A DNA stretch of 64,000 bases from Enterobacter genomosp. O (lineage in GTDB: Bacteria > Pseudomonadota > Gammaproteobacteria > Enterobacterales > Enterobacteriaceae): positions 372,001 to 436,000 of the forward strand of contig NZ_LECZ01000025.1 in assembly GCF_001022965.1 (NCBI RefSeq). The letters run 5' to 3'. The notes below the pieces were generated by a model, which was given only the letters and a program-made list of their open reading frames with translations, was not told the origin of the DNA and did not search any database. The position numbers were made by a program, and so were the translations under genes. Shown piece by piece: positions 38,275-47,804 of the stretch. Within the stretch, counting starts at the first letter, position 1. The number at the start of each line of letters is the position of its first letter.

Positions 38275-39321
38275 TTGAACATAGATACGCGTGAAATTAG
38301 CCTTGAGCCAGCAGACAACGCTCGCCTGCTGAGCCTGTGCGGGCCGTTTGATGACAACATCAAACAACTGGAGCGACGTCTGGGTATCGAAATCAATCGT
38401 CGCGATAATCATTTCAAACTTACCGGACGCCCTATCTGCGTCAACGCCGCCGCGGACATTCTGCGTAGCCTGTATGTTGATACCGCCCCGATGCGCGGCG
38501 AAATTCAGGATATCGAACCGGAACAGATCCACCTCGCCATTAAAGAGGCGCGCGTGCTGGAACAGAGCGCGGAAAGCGTGCCGGACTATGGCAAAGCCAT
38601 TAACATCAAGACCAAACGTGGCGTGATTAAGCCGCGCACGCCAAACCAGGCGCAGTACATCGCCAACATTCTTGACCATGACATCACCTTCGGCGTGGGT
38701 CCGGCGGGTACGGGTAAAACCTATCTGGCCGTTGCCGCTGCGGTTGATGCGCTGGAACGCCAGGACATCCGGCGTATCCTGCTGACCCGCCCTGCCGTTG
38801 AAGCGGGTGAAAAACTGGGCTTCCTGCCGGGCGATCTGAGCCAGAAGGTCGACCCGTATCTGCGCCCTTTATACGATGCGCTGTTTGAAATGCTGGGCTT
38901 TGAGAAGGTCGAGAAGCTCATTGAGCGTAACGTTATCGAAGTTGCTCCGCTCGCCTACATGCGTGGCCGTACGCTGAACGATGCGTTCATCATCCTCGAT
39001 GAAAGCCAGAACACCACCATCGAACAGATGAAGATGTTCCTGACGCGTATCGGCTTTAACTCAAAGGCAGTCATTACGGGTGACGTAACGCAGATTGACC
39101 TGCCGCGCAGCACCAAATCGGGCCTTCGCCACGCCATTGAGGTGCTGGCCGAGGTCGACGAAATCAGCTTTAACTTCTTCCACAGTGAAGACGTGGTACG
39201 CCACCCGGTGGTCGCGCGTATCGTTAACGCTTATGAAGCCTGGGAAGAGGCGGATCAGAAGCGTAAGGCCGAACTGGCCGCAGAACGTAAGCGCGAAGCG
39301 CAGGAGCAAGAACAGAAATGA
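38275..39321 (+). CDS. ybeZ: PhoH-like ATPase YbeZ
   Basis: YbeZ (348 residues; E. coli 346) is a PhoH-family P-loop ATPase that works with the YbeY endoribonuclease in rRNA maturation and ribosome quality control. An N-terminal KH-like region (about 1-120) is followed by Walker [13 protein letters not shown] near residue 145 and Walker [12 protein letters not shown] near 240. The start is a TTG at 38275 with GAGGA 5 bases upstream; the following residues [15 protein letters not shown] match the E. coli start. It overlaps ybeY by 4 bases. Confidence 0.95.
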   Translation: MNIDTREISLEPADNARLLSLCGPFDDNIKQLERRLGIEINRRDNHFKLTGRPICVNAAADILRSLYVDTAPMRGEIQDIEPEQIHLAIKEARVLEQSAESVPDYGKAINIKTKRGVIKPRTPNQAQYIANILDHDITFGVGPAGTGKTYLAVAAAVDALERQDIRRILLTRPAVEAGEKLGFLPGDLSQKVDPYLRPLYDALFEMLGFEKVEKLIERNVIEVAPLAYMRGRTLNDAFIILDESQNTTIEQMKMFLTRIGFNSKAVITGDVTQIDLPRSTKSGLRHAIEVLAEVDEISFNFFHSEDVVRHPVVARIVNAYEAWEEADQKRKAELAAERKREAQEQEQK

Positions 39322-39785
39322 GTCAGGTGATCCTCGATTTACAGCTGGCCTGTGAAGATAATTCCGGCATGCCAGATGAGGCACAGTTTCAGAAATGGCT
39401 GGATGCCGTTATCCCCCAGTTTCAGGAAGAATCAGAAGTCACGATTCGCCTGGTGGATGAAGCAGAAAGCCACGAGCTTAACCTGACCTATCGCGGGAAA
39501 GATAAGCCGACCAACGTGCTCTCTTTCCCGTTCGAAGCGCCGCCGGGTATCGAGATGCCGCTATTGGGCGATCTGATCATCTGCCGTCAGGTGGTTGAAC
39601 AGGAAGCCAAAGAGCAGCAAAAACCCCTTGAGGCCCACTGGGCGCACATGGTGGTACACGGCAGCCTGCATCTGCTCGGCTACGATCATATCGAAGACGA
39701 CGAAGCGGAAGAGATGGAGACCCTCGAGACAGAGATAATGCTTGCTCTGGGCTATGAGGATCCGTACATTGCCGAGAAAGAATAG
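39318..39785 (+). CDS. ybeY: Endoribonuclease YbeY
   Basis: YbeY (155 residues) is a zinc-dependent single-strand endoribonuclease needed for 16S rRNA 3'-end maturation and late 70S quality control. The zinc triad is seen as His114, His118 and His124 in [11 protein letters not shown], and the conserved Arg in [15 protein letters not shown] is near residue 59. It overlaps ybeZ (ATGA) and is followed by corC after 89 bases. Confidence 0.98.
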   Translation: MSQVILDLQLACEDNSGMPDEAQFQKWLDAVIPQFQEESEVTIRLVDEAESHELNLTYRGKDKPTNVLSFPFEAPPGIEMPLLGDLIICRQVVEQEAKEQQKPLEAHWAHMVVHGSLHLLGYDHIEDDEAEEMETLETEIMLALGYEDPYIAEKE

Positions 39786-39874
39786 TCCGTCACCTGACGG
39801 ATTAACATGCCGCCACGAAAGGACATCGCGTGGCGGTAAACGTTGAACTAACAAGAGAACCCTTAACAAACGCC

Positions 39875-40753
39875 ATGAGCGACGACAATTCACACAGTAG
39901 CGACACGACAACCAGTAAAAAGGGATTTTTCTCCCTCATTCTGAACCAGCTTTTCCACGGCGAACCGAAAAACCGTGATGAACTGCTGGAGCTGATTCGT
40001 GATTCCGGGCAGAACGACCTTATCGACGAAGATACGCGCGAAATGCTCGAAGGGGTTATGGACATCGCCGACCAGCGCGTCCGCGATATCATGATCCCCC
40101 GTTCGCAGATGATCACCCTGAAACGCAACCAGACGCTGGACGAGTGCCTCGATGTCATCATCGAATCCGCCCACTCGCGTTTCCCGGTTATCAGCGAAGA
40201 CAAAGATCACATCGAAGGGATTTTGATGGCGAAAGATCTGCTGCCGTTTATGCGCAGCGATGCCGAAGCCTTCAGCATGGAAAAAGTGTTACGCCAGGCC
40301 GTGGTCGTGCCGGAGAGTAAACGTGTGGATCGGATGCTGAAAGAGTTCCGCTCGCAGCGTTACCACATGGCGATTGTTATTGATGAATTTGGTGGCGTGT
40401 CCGGTCTCGTCACGATCGAAGATATTCTTGAGCTGATCGTGGGCGAAATCGAAGATGAGTATGACGAAGAGGAAGACATCGACTTCCGTCAGCTCAGCCG
40501 CCACACCTGGACCGTGCGCGCGCTGGCCTCGATTGAAGACTTCAACGACGCCTTCGGTACCCACTTCAGCGATGAAGAGGTTGATACCATTGGCGGGCTG
40601 GTGATGCAGGCCTTTGGCCATCTTCCGGCGCGCGGCGAGACCGTTGACATTGACGGTTACCAGTTCAAAGTGGCAATGGCCGACAGCCGACGTATTATAC
40701 AGGTTCACGTCAGAACGCCGGACGATTCACCGGTGCCAAAACTGGAAGATTAA
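39875..40753 (+). CDS. corC: CBS-domain protein CorC
   Basis: CorC (292 residues) has two CBS domains (about residues 65-195, including [19 protein letters not shown] and [21 protein letters not shown]) and a C-terminal transporter-associated domain ([20 protein letters not shown]). It was linked to magnesium and cobalt resistance/efflux; this soluble form lacks the membrane DUF21 domain. I chose the ATG at 39875 (E. coli start [10 protein letters not shown]); the frame is open 15 codons earlier. It lies in the ybeZYX-lnt operon, 5 bases before lnt. Confidence 0.95.
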   Translation: MSDDNSHSSDTTTSKKGFFSLILNQLFHGEPKNRDELLELIRDSGQNDLIDEDTREMLEGVMDIADQRVRDIMIPRSQMITLKRNQTLDECLDVIIESAHSRFPVISEDKDHIEGILMAKDLLPFMRSDAEAFSMEKVLRQAVVVPESKRVDRMLKEFRSQRYHMAIVIDEFGGVSGLVTIEDILELIVGEIEDEYDEEEDIDFRQLSRHTWTVRALASIEDFNDAFGTHFSDEEVDTIGGLVMQAFGHLPARGETVDIDGYQFKVAMADSRRIIQVHVRTPDDSPVPKLED

Positions 40754-40758
40754 TGTAA

Positions 40759-42297
40759 ATGGCATTTGCCTCACTTCTTGAACGCCAGCGCGTCCGTTTG
40801 CTGCTGGCGCTGTTACTCGGAGCCAGCGGTACGCTGGCTTTTTCTCCTTACGACATCTGGCCTGCGGCCATTCTCTCCCTGATGGGACTACAGGGTCTGA
40901 CCCTGAATCGTCGTCCGGTACAGGCTGCCGCCATCGGCTACTTCTGGGGACTGGGGCTATTTGGCTCAGGTATCAACTGGGTCTATGTCAGCATCGCCCA
41001 GTTTGGCGGTATGCCGGGCCCGGTTAACGTCTTCCTGGTGGTGCTGCTCGCTGCGTATCTCTCGCTGTATACCGGTCTGTTCGCAGGCATCCTTTCTCGC
41101 CTGTGGCCGAAAACGACCTGGCTGCGCGTCGCTATTGCCGCGCCGGTGGTCTGGCAACTTACCGAGTTCCTGCGCGGTTGGGTGCTGACAGGCTTCCCAT
41201 GGCTGCAGTTCGGCTACAGTCAGATTGATGGCCCCCTGAAAGGCCTGGCGCCGGTGATGGGCGTTGAGGCCATCAATTTCCTGCTGATGGTTGTCAGCGG
41301 CCTGCTGGTACTGGCGCTGGTGACACGCTGCTGGAAGCCGCTGGTTGTGGCGCTGGTGCTGTTCGCTCTGCCCTTCCCGCTGCGCTATATCCAGTGGTTC
41401 ACCCTTGAGCCCGAACGCGCCACGCAGGTTTCTATGGTTCAGGGAAATATCCCGCAGTCCATGAAGTGGGACGAGAAAGAGCTGCTGAATACGCTGAAGA
41501 TCTACGCCAACGCCACGGAAGAGGTGATGGGTAAATCACAGCTGATTATCTGGCCAGAGTCGGCGATCCCCGATCTGGAGATTAACCAGCAGCCGTTCCT
41601 CAACATGATGAACGACCTGCTGCTCTCGCGTGGCAGCACGCTGATCACCGGGATTGTTGATGCGCGTCTGAATCAGCAGAACCGCTACGACACCTACAAC
41701 ACCATCATTACGCTCGGCAAAGACAGCGAGTACAGCTACAACTCCACTGACCGGTACAACAAGAACCACCTTGTGCCGTTTGGTGAGTTTGTTCCGCTGG
41801 AGTCAATTCTGCGCCCGCTGGCACCGTTCTTTGACCTGCCGATGTCCTCTTTCAGCCGCGGGCCATACGTTCAGCCCCAGCTGCATGCGCACGGATTTGC
41901 TCTGACGGCGGCCATTTGCTATGAGATTATCCTCGGCGAGCAGGTGCGCGACAACTTCCGCCCGGACACGGACTTCCTGCTAACTATCTCTAACGATGCC
42001 TGGTTTGGTAAGTCAATTGGCCCGTGGCAGCACTTCCAGATGGCGCGGATGCGCTCCCTGGAGCTGGCGCGTCCGCTGCTGCGCAGCACCAACAACGGCA
42101 TCACCGCCGTGATTGGACCGCAGGGTGAAATTCAGTCCATGATCCCGCAGTTCACCCGGGAAGTGCTGACCACAAAAGTCACGCCAACATCCGGCCTGAC
42201 GCCATACGCCCGTACCGGCAACTGGCCGCTGTGGATATTGACCGTGCTGTTCGGCTTTGGCGCGGTGCTGATGAGCCTGCGTCAGCGTAGTAAATAA
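40759..42297 (+). CDS. lnt: Apolipoprotein N-acyltransferase
   Basis: Lnt (512 residues) adds the third acyl chain to the N-terminal cysteine of lipoproteins in the inner membrane. Six or more membrane segments in the first 200 residues precede a periplasmic nitrilase-like domain with catalytic Glu in [12 protein letters not shown] (near 267), Lys in [13 protein letters not shown] (near 335) and Cys387 in AAICYEII. Lipoproteins in this window such as ChiQ, LptE and RlpA are its substrates. A paired REP follows the gene. Confidence 0.98.
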   Translation: MAFASLLERQRVRLLLALLLGASGTLAFSPYDIWPAAILSLMGLQGLTLNRRPVQAAAIGYFWGLGLFGSGINWVYVSIAQFGGMPGPVNVFLVVLLAAYLSLYTGLFAGILSRLWPKTTWLRVAIAAPVVWQLTEFLRGWVLTGFPWLQFGYSQIDGPLKGLAPVMGVEAINFLLMVVSGLLVLALVTRCWKPLVVALVLFALPFPLRYIQWFTLEPERATQVSMVQGNIPQSMKWDEKELLNTLKIYANATEEVMGKSQLIIWPESAIPDLEINQQPFLNMMNDLLLSRGSTLITGIVDARLNQQNRYDTYNTIITLGKDSEYSYNSTDRYNKNHLVPFGEFVPLESILRPLAPFFDLPMSSFSRGPYVQPQLHAHGFALTAAICYEIILGEQVRDNFRPDTDFLLTISNDAWFGKSIGPWQHFQMARMRSLELARPLLRSTNNGITAVIGPQGEIQSMIPQFTREVLTTKVTPTSGLTPYARTGNWPLWILTVLFGFGAVLMSLRQRSK

Positions 42298-42310
42298 CCT
42301 TACCTCCTTT

Positions 42311-42383
42311 GCCGGGTGGCGCTGACGCTTACCCGGCCTACATTTCGTTCCCGTAGGTCGGGTAAGCGTCAGCGCCACCCGAC
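42311..42383. repeat. Inverted pair of REP sequences (BIME-like)
   Basis: GCCGGGTGGCGCTGACGCTT at the start and its near reverse complement AAGCGTCAGCGCCACCCG at the end flank a 30-base centre. It lies between lnt and gltI, both on the plus strand, and probably protects or ends the lnt transcript. It differs in sequence from the CCCTCTCCC family of repeats elsewhere in the window. Confidence 0.85.
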
Positions 42384-42695
42384 AGTTCCCTCCAAAGTTC
42401 AATTCTGGCACGCCTATTGCTTTGTTTATTCAGGTAAACGCAGTTTGGCTTAACGTGCAACTTAGTCGCACCACCGTAGATCATCGGTAGCACCGAAACG
42501 GTGCAACGGGAGATATTTGCCTCTGAATGGTGCGGCGCGCTTCGCAAAAATAAACAATAACGCAGCAAAATCTTTACATTAAGCCAGACTAAATGTTAAC
42601 AAGCTTGCATAACACTGCACTCGCATTGCGCGAGATATAACAACATCACAATGGGTATCAAAGCGTCACTGGCGCTGATAAAAAAGGAGTTGGGT
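42384..42695 (+). promoter_or_regulatory. gltI upstream region with a probable GcvB target
   Basis: This stretch has no gene. It must hold the gltIJKL promoter. A C/A-rich run ATAACAACATCACAA at 42637-42651 lies 45-59 bases before the gltI ATG, the same place as the GcvB-binding enhancer element known in Salmonella gltI. GcvB pairing there would repress the operon when glycine is plentiful. Confidence 0.55.
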
Positions 42696-43601
42696 ATGCA
42701 ATTACGTAAACTGGCCACAGCAATGCTGGTTATGGGAATGTCTGCAGGCGTGGTTCACGCTGAAGATGCTCCGGCAGCAGGCAGCACTCTCGACAAGATT
42801 GCCAAAAACGGCGTCATCGTGGTCGGCCACCGTGAATCTTCAGTCCCGTTCTCTTACTACGACAACACGCAAAAAGTCGTGGGCTATTCACAGGATTACT
42901 CCAACGCCATCGTTGAAGCTGTGAAGAAAAAGCTGAACAAACCTGACCTGCAGGTGAAGCTGATCCCAATCACTTCACAGAACCGTATTCCACTGCTGCA
43001 AAACGGCACCTTTGATTTCGAGTGTGGCTCCACCACCAATAACCTCGAGCGTCAGAAACAGGCTGCCTTCTCGGACACTATCTTTGTTGTGGGCACCCGC
43101 CTGCTGACCAAGAAAGGCGGTGAGATCAAAGACTTCGCTGACCTGAAAGGCAAAGCGGTCGTTGTCACCTCCGGTACCACCTCAGAAGTGCTGCTGCACA
43201 AGCTGAACGACGAGAAGAAAATGGATATGCGCATCATCAGCGCGAAAGACCATGGCGACTCCTTCCGTACTCTGGAAAGCGGTCGTGCCGTCGCGTTTAT
43301 GATGGATGACGCCCTGCTGGCGGGCGAGCGTGCGAAAGCGAAAAAACCGGACAACTGGGATATCGTCGGTACCGCGCAGTCGAAAGAAGCCTACGGCTGT
43401 ATGCTGCGTAAAGACGATCCGCAGTTCAAAAAGCTGATCGATGACACCATCGCTCAGGTGCAGACCTCCGGCGAAGCGGAAAAATGGTTCGACAAGTGGT
43501 TCAAGAACCCGATTCCACCAAAAAATCTCAACATGAACTTTGAACTGTCTGAAGACATGAAAGCGCTGTTCAAATCTCCAAATGACAAAGCTCTTAACTA
43601 A
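42696..43601 (+). CDS. gltI: Glutamate/aspartate ABC transporter, periplasmic binding protein
   Basis: GltI (301 residues; E. coli 302) is the periplasmic solute-binding protein (family 3) for glutamate and aspartate. A signal peptide (MQLRKLATAMLVMGMSAGVV, cut after VHA near residue 23) precedes the mature two-lobed domain with VVGHRESSVPFSYYD and FECGSTTNN. The ATG at 42696 has AAGGAG 9 bases upstream; an in-frame ATG at 42651 lies within the presumed GcvB target and is rejected. It is the first gene of gltIJKL. Confidence 0.96.
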   Translation: MQLRKLATAMLVMGMSAGVVHAEDAPAAGSTLDKIAKNGVIVVGHRESSVPFSYYDNTQKVVGYSQDYSNAIVEAVKKKLNKPDLQVKLIPITSQNRIPLLQNGTFDFECGSTTNNLERQKQAAFSDTIFVVGTRLLTKKGGEIKDFADLKGKAVVVTSGTTSEVLLHKLNDEKKMDMRIISAKDHGDSFRTLESGRAVAFMMDDALLAGERAKAKKPDNWDIVGTAQSKEAYGCMLRKDDPQFKKLIDDTIAQVQTSGEAEKWFDKWFKNPIPPKNLNMNFELSEDMKALFKSPNDKALN

Positions 43602-43744
43602 TTAGAACAACAGGGGCGGGATCTCCTGCCCTCTCGATTGTCGGGAAGCATGGACAGACTATACGTTGAGTGGTCGTTCCCCACTCAGCGCGAAAAATGA
43701 GCTTCTCACCAATCTTCGAGGGTAGCGCTGCTACCCTTTTTTTT
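43582..43744 (+). ncRNA. sroC: SroC small RNA (sponge of GcvB)
   Basis: The gltI-gltJ gap ends in a perfect terminator, GGGTAGC / GCTACCC followed by eight T residues (43720-43744). In E. coli and Salmonella the same place yields SroC, a roughly 160-nt RNA cut from the gltI 3' region that binds and destroys GcvB. The 5' end given here is estimated from that known length. As GcvB represses gltI, SroC closes a feed-forward loop. Confidence 0.8.
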
Positions 43745-43756
43745 CTGGAGTTTATT

Positions 43757-44497
43757 ATGTCAATAGACTGGAACTGGGGCATATTCCTGCAACAAGCCCC
43801 GTTCGGCAACACCACCTATCTTGGCTGGCTGTGGAGCGGCTTTCAGGTTACCGTGGCATTATCGATAACGGCGTGGATTATCGCGTTTCTTGTCGGTTCT
43901 CTGTTCGGTATTCTGCGCACCGTCCCTAACCGTTTTCTTTCAACACTTGGCACCCTGTATGTGGAACTGTTCCGTAACGTTCCGCTGATCGTGCAATTCT
44001 TTACCTGGTATCTGGTTATCCCGGAACTGCTGCCGGAAAATATTGGCATGTGGTTCAAGTCGGAACTGGATCCGAATGTACAGTTCTTTGTCTCCTCCAT
44101 GATGTGTCTGGGGCTGTTTACCGCTGCGCGCGTTTGCGAGCAGGTGCGTGCCGCCATTCAGTCATTACCCCGTGGACAAAAAAATGCGGGCCTGGCAATG
44201 GGCTTGACCCTGCCGCAAACCTACCGCTATGTGCTGCTGCCTAACGCCTACCGCGTTATCGTTCCACCGATGACCTCTGAGATGATGAACCTGGTGAAAA
44301 ACTCGGCCATCGCCTCGACTATCGGCCTGGTCGATATGGCCGCTCAGGCGGGCAAACTGCTGGATTACTCCGCGCACGCGTGGGAATCCTTCACCGCGAT
44401 CACGCTCGCGTATGTTCTGATTAACGCTTTCATCATGCTGGTGATGAACCTGGTTGAACGCAAAATCCGCCTGCCGGGTAATCTGGGGGGCAAATAA
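43757..44497 (+). CDS. gltJ: Glutamate/aspartate ABC transporter permease GltJ
   Basis: GltJ (246 residues) is one of two inner-membrane permeases of the GltIJKL importer, HisM/GlnP family, with about five membrane segments. The cytoplasmic EAA-like loop [20 protein letters not shown] lies near residue 140. The ATG at 43757 follows GGAG and comes after the SroC terminator, so expression depends on read-through or an internal start. It overlaps gltK by one base. Confidence 0.97.
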   Translation: MSIDWNWGIFLQQAPFGNTTYLGWLWSGFQVTVALSITAWIIAFLVGSLFGILRTVPNRFLSTLGTLYVELFRNVPLIVQFFTWYLVIPELLPENIGMWFKSELDPNVQFFVSSMMCLGLFTAARVCEQVRAAIQSLPRGQKNAGLAMGLTLPQTYRYVLLPNAYRVIVPPMTSEMMNLVKNSAIASTIGLVDMAAQAGKLLDYSAHAWESFTAITLAYVLINAFIMLVMNLVERKIRLPGNLGGK

Positions 44498-45171
44498 TGT
44501 ACGAATTTGACTGGAGTTCTATCGTTCCATCCATGCCATACATGCTTGATGGCCTGGTGATTACCTTAAAAATCACCGTTATTGCCATCATCATTGGTAT
44601 CGTCTGGGGTACCCTGCTGGCCGTCATGCGCCTGTCGAGCTTTAAGCCTTTCGCCTGGTTTGCGACCGCCTACGTTAACGTGTTCCGCTCCATCCCGCTG
44701 GTAATGGTGCTGCTGTGGTTTTACCTGATTGTGCCCGGCTTCCTGCAAAACGTGCTGGGCCTGTCGCCGAAAACCGATATCCGCCTGATCTCCGCGATGG
44801 TGGCGTTCTCCATGTTTGAGGCCGCTTACTACTCGGAAATTATCCGTGCGGGCATTCAAAGCATCTCCCGCGGGCAATCCAGCGCCGCACTGGCACTGGG
44901 GATGACGCACTGGCAGTCCATGCAGCTCATTATTCTGCCGCAGGCGTTTCGCGCCATGGTTCCGCTCCTGCTGACCCAGGGTATCGTGCTGTTCCAGGAT
45001 ACCTCCCTGGTCTACGTTCTGAGTCTGGCAGACTTCTTCCGTACCGCGTCAACCATCGGTGAACGTGATGGTACGCAGGTCGAGATGGTGCTCTTCGCGG
45101 GTGCGGTCTATTTTGTGATTAGTTTAAGCGCGTCGCTGTTGGTCAGCTGGCTGAAGAAAAGGACGGTATAA
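44497..45171 (+). CDS. gltK: Glutamate/aspartate ABC transporter permease GltK
   Basis: GltK (224 residues) is the second permease of the GltIJKL importer, with about five membrane segments and the EAA loop [20 protein letters not shown] near residue 125. The ATG overlaps the gltJ stop (TAATG) and its own stop overlaps gltL, showing tight coupling. Confidence 0.97.
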   Translation: MYEFDWSSIVPSMPYMLDGLVITLKITVIAIIIGIVWGTLLAVMRLSSFKPFAWFATAYVNVFRSIPLVMVLLWFYLIVPGFLQNVLGLSPKTDIRLISAMVAFSMFEAAYYSEIIRAGIQSISRGQSSAALALGMTHWQSMQLIILPQAFRAMVPLLLTQGIVLFQDTSLVYVLSLADFFRTASTIGERDGTQVEMVLFAGAVYFVISLSASLLVSWLKKRTV

Positions 45172-45896
45172 TGATTTCCCTGAAAAATGTTTCTAAATGG
45201 TATGGGCACTTTCAGGTGCTGACCGACTGCTCCACCGAAGTGAAAAAAGGCGACGTGGTGGTAGTGTGCGGGCCGTCCGGTTCCGGTAAATCGACGCTGA
45301 TCAAAACCGTCAACGGACTGGAGCCGGTCCAGCAGGGTGAGATCGTTGTCAACGGCACCAAAGTCAACGACAAGAAAACCAATCTTGCCCAGCTTCGCTC
45401 TCACGTTGGCATGGTGTTCCAGCATTTTGAGCTGTTCCCTCACCTCTCCATTATTGAGAACCTGACCCTGGCGCAGGTGAAAGTGCTTAAGCGTGATAAA
45501 AAAGCTGCGCGCGAGAAAGGTCTGAAGCTGCTGGAACGCGTTGGGCTCTCTGCACATGCCGATAAGTTCCCGGCGCAGCTTTCTGGCGGCCAGCAGCAGC
45601 GCGTGGCGATTGCCCGTGCGCTGTGCATGGATCCCGTTGCAATGCTGTTTGATGAGCCAACGTCGGCGCTCGATCCTGAGATGATCAACGAGGTACTGGA
45701 CGTCATGGTCGAGCTGGCGCACGAAGGGATGACCATGATGGTGGTGACCCACGAGATGGGCTTCGCCCGTAAAGTGGCCAACCGCGTGATCTTTATGGAC
45801 GAAGGGAAGATCGTGGAGGACTCGCCGAAAGAAGAGTTCTTCGCTAACCCGAAATCCGAGCGCGCAAAAGATTTCCTGGCCAAAATCCTGCACTAA
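45171..45896 (+). CDS. gltL: Glutamate/aspartate ABC transporter ATP-binding protein
   Basis: GltL (241 residues) is the ATPase of the GltIJKL importer. Walker [10 protein letters not shown] is at about residue 35, the Q-loop is in [12 protein letters not shown], the signature is [15 protein letters not shown] near 135, and Walker [15 protein letters not shown] near 155 with the switch histidine in VVTHEMGFA. All motifs are intact. A stable hairpin follows the gene. Confidence 0.98.
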   Translation: MISLKNVSKWYGHFQVLTDCSTEVKKGDVVVVCGPSGSGKSTLIKTVNGLEPVQQGEIVVNGTKVNDKKTNLAQLRSHVGMVFQHFELFPHLSIIENLTLAQVKVLKRDKKAAREKGLKLLERVGLSAHADKFPAQLSGGQQQRVAIARALCMDPVAMLFDEPTSALDPEMINEVLDVMVELAHEGMTMMVVTHEMGFARKVANRVIFMDEGKIVEDSPKEEFFANPKSERAKDFLAKILH

Positions 45897-45903
45897 TCTT
45901 CTC

Positions 45904-45929
45904 AGTGCGCAATCTTCGGATTGCGCACT
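45904..45929 (+). terminator. Hairpin after gltL
   Basis: AGTGCGCAATC, a TTCG tetraloop and GATTGCGCACT form a perfect 11-bp stem. The following GCTTCACGCTTT is only weakly T-rich, so it may act as terminator or 3'-end stabiliser. Confidence 0.6.
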
Positions 45930-46016
45930 GCTTCACGCTTTAGATTTCTTCCTCTATTCGGCGTCACATTGCAGCGTTAACCTTGTCACAAAATAACGCT
46001 ATGAATGGAGAACGCT

Positions 46017-46958
46017 ATGGCACAACCGATCATTCTCGATTGCGATCCGGGTCATGATGACGCGATTGCACTCGTCCTTGCACTTGCCTCCCCTGAACTC
46101 GACGTCAAAGCCGTTACCTCTTCTGCCGGAAACCAGACGCCGGATAAAACCCTGCGTAACGTTTTACGCATGCTGACGCTGCTCAACCGCCCCGATATTC
46201 CCGTCGCTGGCGGAGCGGTCAAGCCCCTGATGCGCGAGTTAATTATCGCGGATAACGTGCACGGTGAAAGTGGGCTGGACGGTCCCGCGCTGCCGGAGCC
46301 AGGTTTCGCACCGCAAAACTGCACCGCAGTTGAGCTGATGGCAAAAGTGCTGCGAGAAAGCGCTGAGCCCGTCACGCTGGTGGCGACCGGCCCGCAGACT
46401 AACGTCGCGTTGCTGCTTAATAGTCATCCCGAGTTGCACAGCAAAATCGCCCGTATCGTCATCATGGGCGGCGCGATGGGGCTGGGAAACTGGACGCCGG
46501 CTGCCGAGTTCAACGTTTTTGTCGACCCGGAAGCCGCCGAGATCGTCTTCCAGTCCGGCTTGCCGATTGTGATGGCGGGGCTGGATGTTACTCATCGCGC
46601 GCAGATTATGGCTGACGATATTGAGCGCTTCCGTGCCGTAGGTAATCCGGTCGCGACAACCGTGGCTGAGCTGCTCGATTTCTTTATGGAGTATCACAAA
46701 GTCGAGAAATGGGGATTCCACGGCGCGCCGCTGCACGACCCGTGCACAATTGCCTGGCTGTTAAAACCTGAGATGTTTACCACGGTGGACAGATGGGTTG
46801 GCGTTGAGACGCAGGGAAAATACACCCAGGGCATGACGGTGGTGGATTATTACTCGCTGACGGGGAATAAACCAAATACTACGGTGATGGTGAACATCGA
46901 CCGGGAGGCGTTTGTGGATTTGCTGGCGGAGAGACTGGCTTACTATAGTGCGGCCTGA
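46017..46958 (+). CDS. rihA: Pyrimidine-specific ribonucleoside hydrolase RihA
   Basis: RihA (313 residues; E. coli 311) hydrolyses cytidine and uridine to base and ribose. The calcium-binding N-terminal motif [10 protein letters not shown] is at residues 7-16, and [20 protein letters not shown] near 155 and [10 protein letters not shown] near 240 complete the nucleoside hydrolase signature. The ATG at 46017 follows GGAG. The last two codons and the TGA stop fall in the start of a REP-like repeat (GTGCGGCCTGATG), so the C-terminal end appears to be set by that element. Confidence 0.95.
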   Translation: MAQPIILDCDPGHDDAIALVLALASPELDVKAVTSSAGNQTPDKTLRNVLRMLTLLNRPDIPVAGGAVKPLMRELIIADNVHGESGLDGPALPEPGFAPQNCTAVELMAKVLRESAEPVTLVATGPQTNVALLLNSHPELHSKIARIVIMGGAMGLGNWTPAAEFNVFVDPEAAEIVFQSGLPIVMAGLDVTHRAQIMADDIERFRAVGNPVATTVAELLDFFMEYHKVEKWGFHGAPLHDPCTIAWLLKPEMFTTVDRWVGVETQGKYTQGMTVVDYYSLTGNKPNTTVMVNIDREAFVDLLAERLAYYSAA

Positions 46959-47037
46959 TGCCCTCACCCCAACCCTCTCCCACGGGGAGAGGGTGCAAAC
47001 ACTAAAAACGGCAACGGGGTTGCCGTTTTGCTTTTAC
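46948..47037. repeat. Composite REP-like element, copy C
   Basis: From GTGCGGCCTGATGCCCTCAC through the CCCTCTCCC/GGGAGAGGG hairpin to AAAAACGGCAACGGGGTTGCCGTTTT and GCTTTTAC, this is the reverse-complement partner of the element at 17145-17237. It follows rihA, and the ACGGCAAC hairpin with its T run can end the rihA transcript. Confidence 0.85.
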
Positions 47038-47040
47038 TTT

Positions 47041-47107
47041 GTGCGGCCTGATGCCCTCACCCCAGCCCTCTCCCAAAGGGAGAGGGAGCAAACAGTTTTG
47101 CTTTTAC
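47041..47107. repeat. Composite REP-like element, copy D (shortened)
   Basis: A second copy in the same direction as 46948-47037, 3 bases after it. The REP-like hairpin (CCCTCTCCC AAA GGGAGAGGG) is followed by GCAAACAGTTTTGCTTTTAC, that is, the tail without the ACGGCAAC/GTTGCC hairpin. It ends exactly at the ybeL stop codon. Confidence 0.85.
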
Positions 47108-47590
47108 CTAGGGCTCAAACGGCCGGCGCTGGAACTGGTCGTGCCCGCACTTCGGACACAGCGGCAGTACATCCGGCGTATAGACCGCAATATGGTGATG
47201 GCACTTCTCACACACCAGGTTGCCCAGTCCCACCACTTCGCCGCTCTGGTAGACGCCGTGGTGGTTCAAATCCTGGAATACCTCGCGCCACTCCAGCTGC
47301 GTTTTGTCGGTGATATCCGCCAGCTCCTGCCACAGGCTCTCTTTGATCACCCGCATAAACACGCTGTCAGCGACCTCGTCCTGACTCTCTTCGTAACTGC
47401 GCGCAAACTCTTCCAGGTCACGGCGCACGGCGCGGGTTACCTCTTCCACTTCGGTTCGCGTTAACTCACCCGTTTGCGTCACGCGGGCACGTGCCTGCTC
47501 AACCAGCGCGTCAATATCGCGCTCGCCGTTACGCAGCCGTTCCGTCAGTGTCGCCACCAGTTCGCGGTAAAATTGAGCAACCTTGTTCAT
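47108..47590 (-). CDS. ybeL: Zinc-ribbon-containing protein YbeL (DUF1451)
   Basis: YbeL (160 residues) belongs to DUF1451; its function is unknown. The N-terminal two thirds are highly charged and helical (REL, TERLRNGERDIDALVEQARA), and the C-terminal part is a zinc ribbon with LVCEKCHHH and LCPKCGHDQFQRRPFEP. The second of two adjacent ATGs, at 47590, is preferred since GGAGG lies 7 bases before it and the length then equals E. coli. Its TAG stop is followed by GTAAAAGCAAAAC, as at potE. Confidence 0.93.
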   Translation of the reverse strand: MNKVAQFYRELVATLTERLRNGERDIDALVEQARARVTQTGELTRTEVEEVTRAVRRDLEEFARSYEESQDEVADSVFMRVIKESLWQELADITDKTQLEWREVFQDLNHHGVYQSGEVVGLGNLVCEKCHHHIAVYTPDVLPLCPKCGHDQFQRRPFEP

Positions 47591-47804
47591 CATTTTGCCT
47601 CCCGGGTAAGTAACTATTTCTAATAATAGACCTTATTTCATCACCGCTTTGTCAGGTGAAGCACAGACCCGGTAAATTCCTGCAAAGCGCATTTGTGCGA
47701 AAGGCTGTTTTGACGCGGGCGTTTGGGCTATGCTATGCGGATCTGAATTACCACATCCATTGGCTACATTTGTAGCTGTATTGAAAACAGGACCACTGGC
47801 TGCC

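Noticed and set aside
42651-42695. Upstream ATG for gltI, 15 codons before the chosen start
   Set aside because: It would place extra charged residues before the signal peptide and lies at the presumed GcvB target; AAGGAG stands before the ATG at 42696.
46948-47107. Two direct repeats as a possible CRISPR array
   Set aside because: Only two unequal copies 3 bases apart, with no spacer between them and with internal hairpins; they are REP-like repeats.
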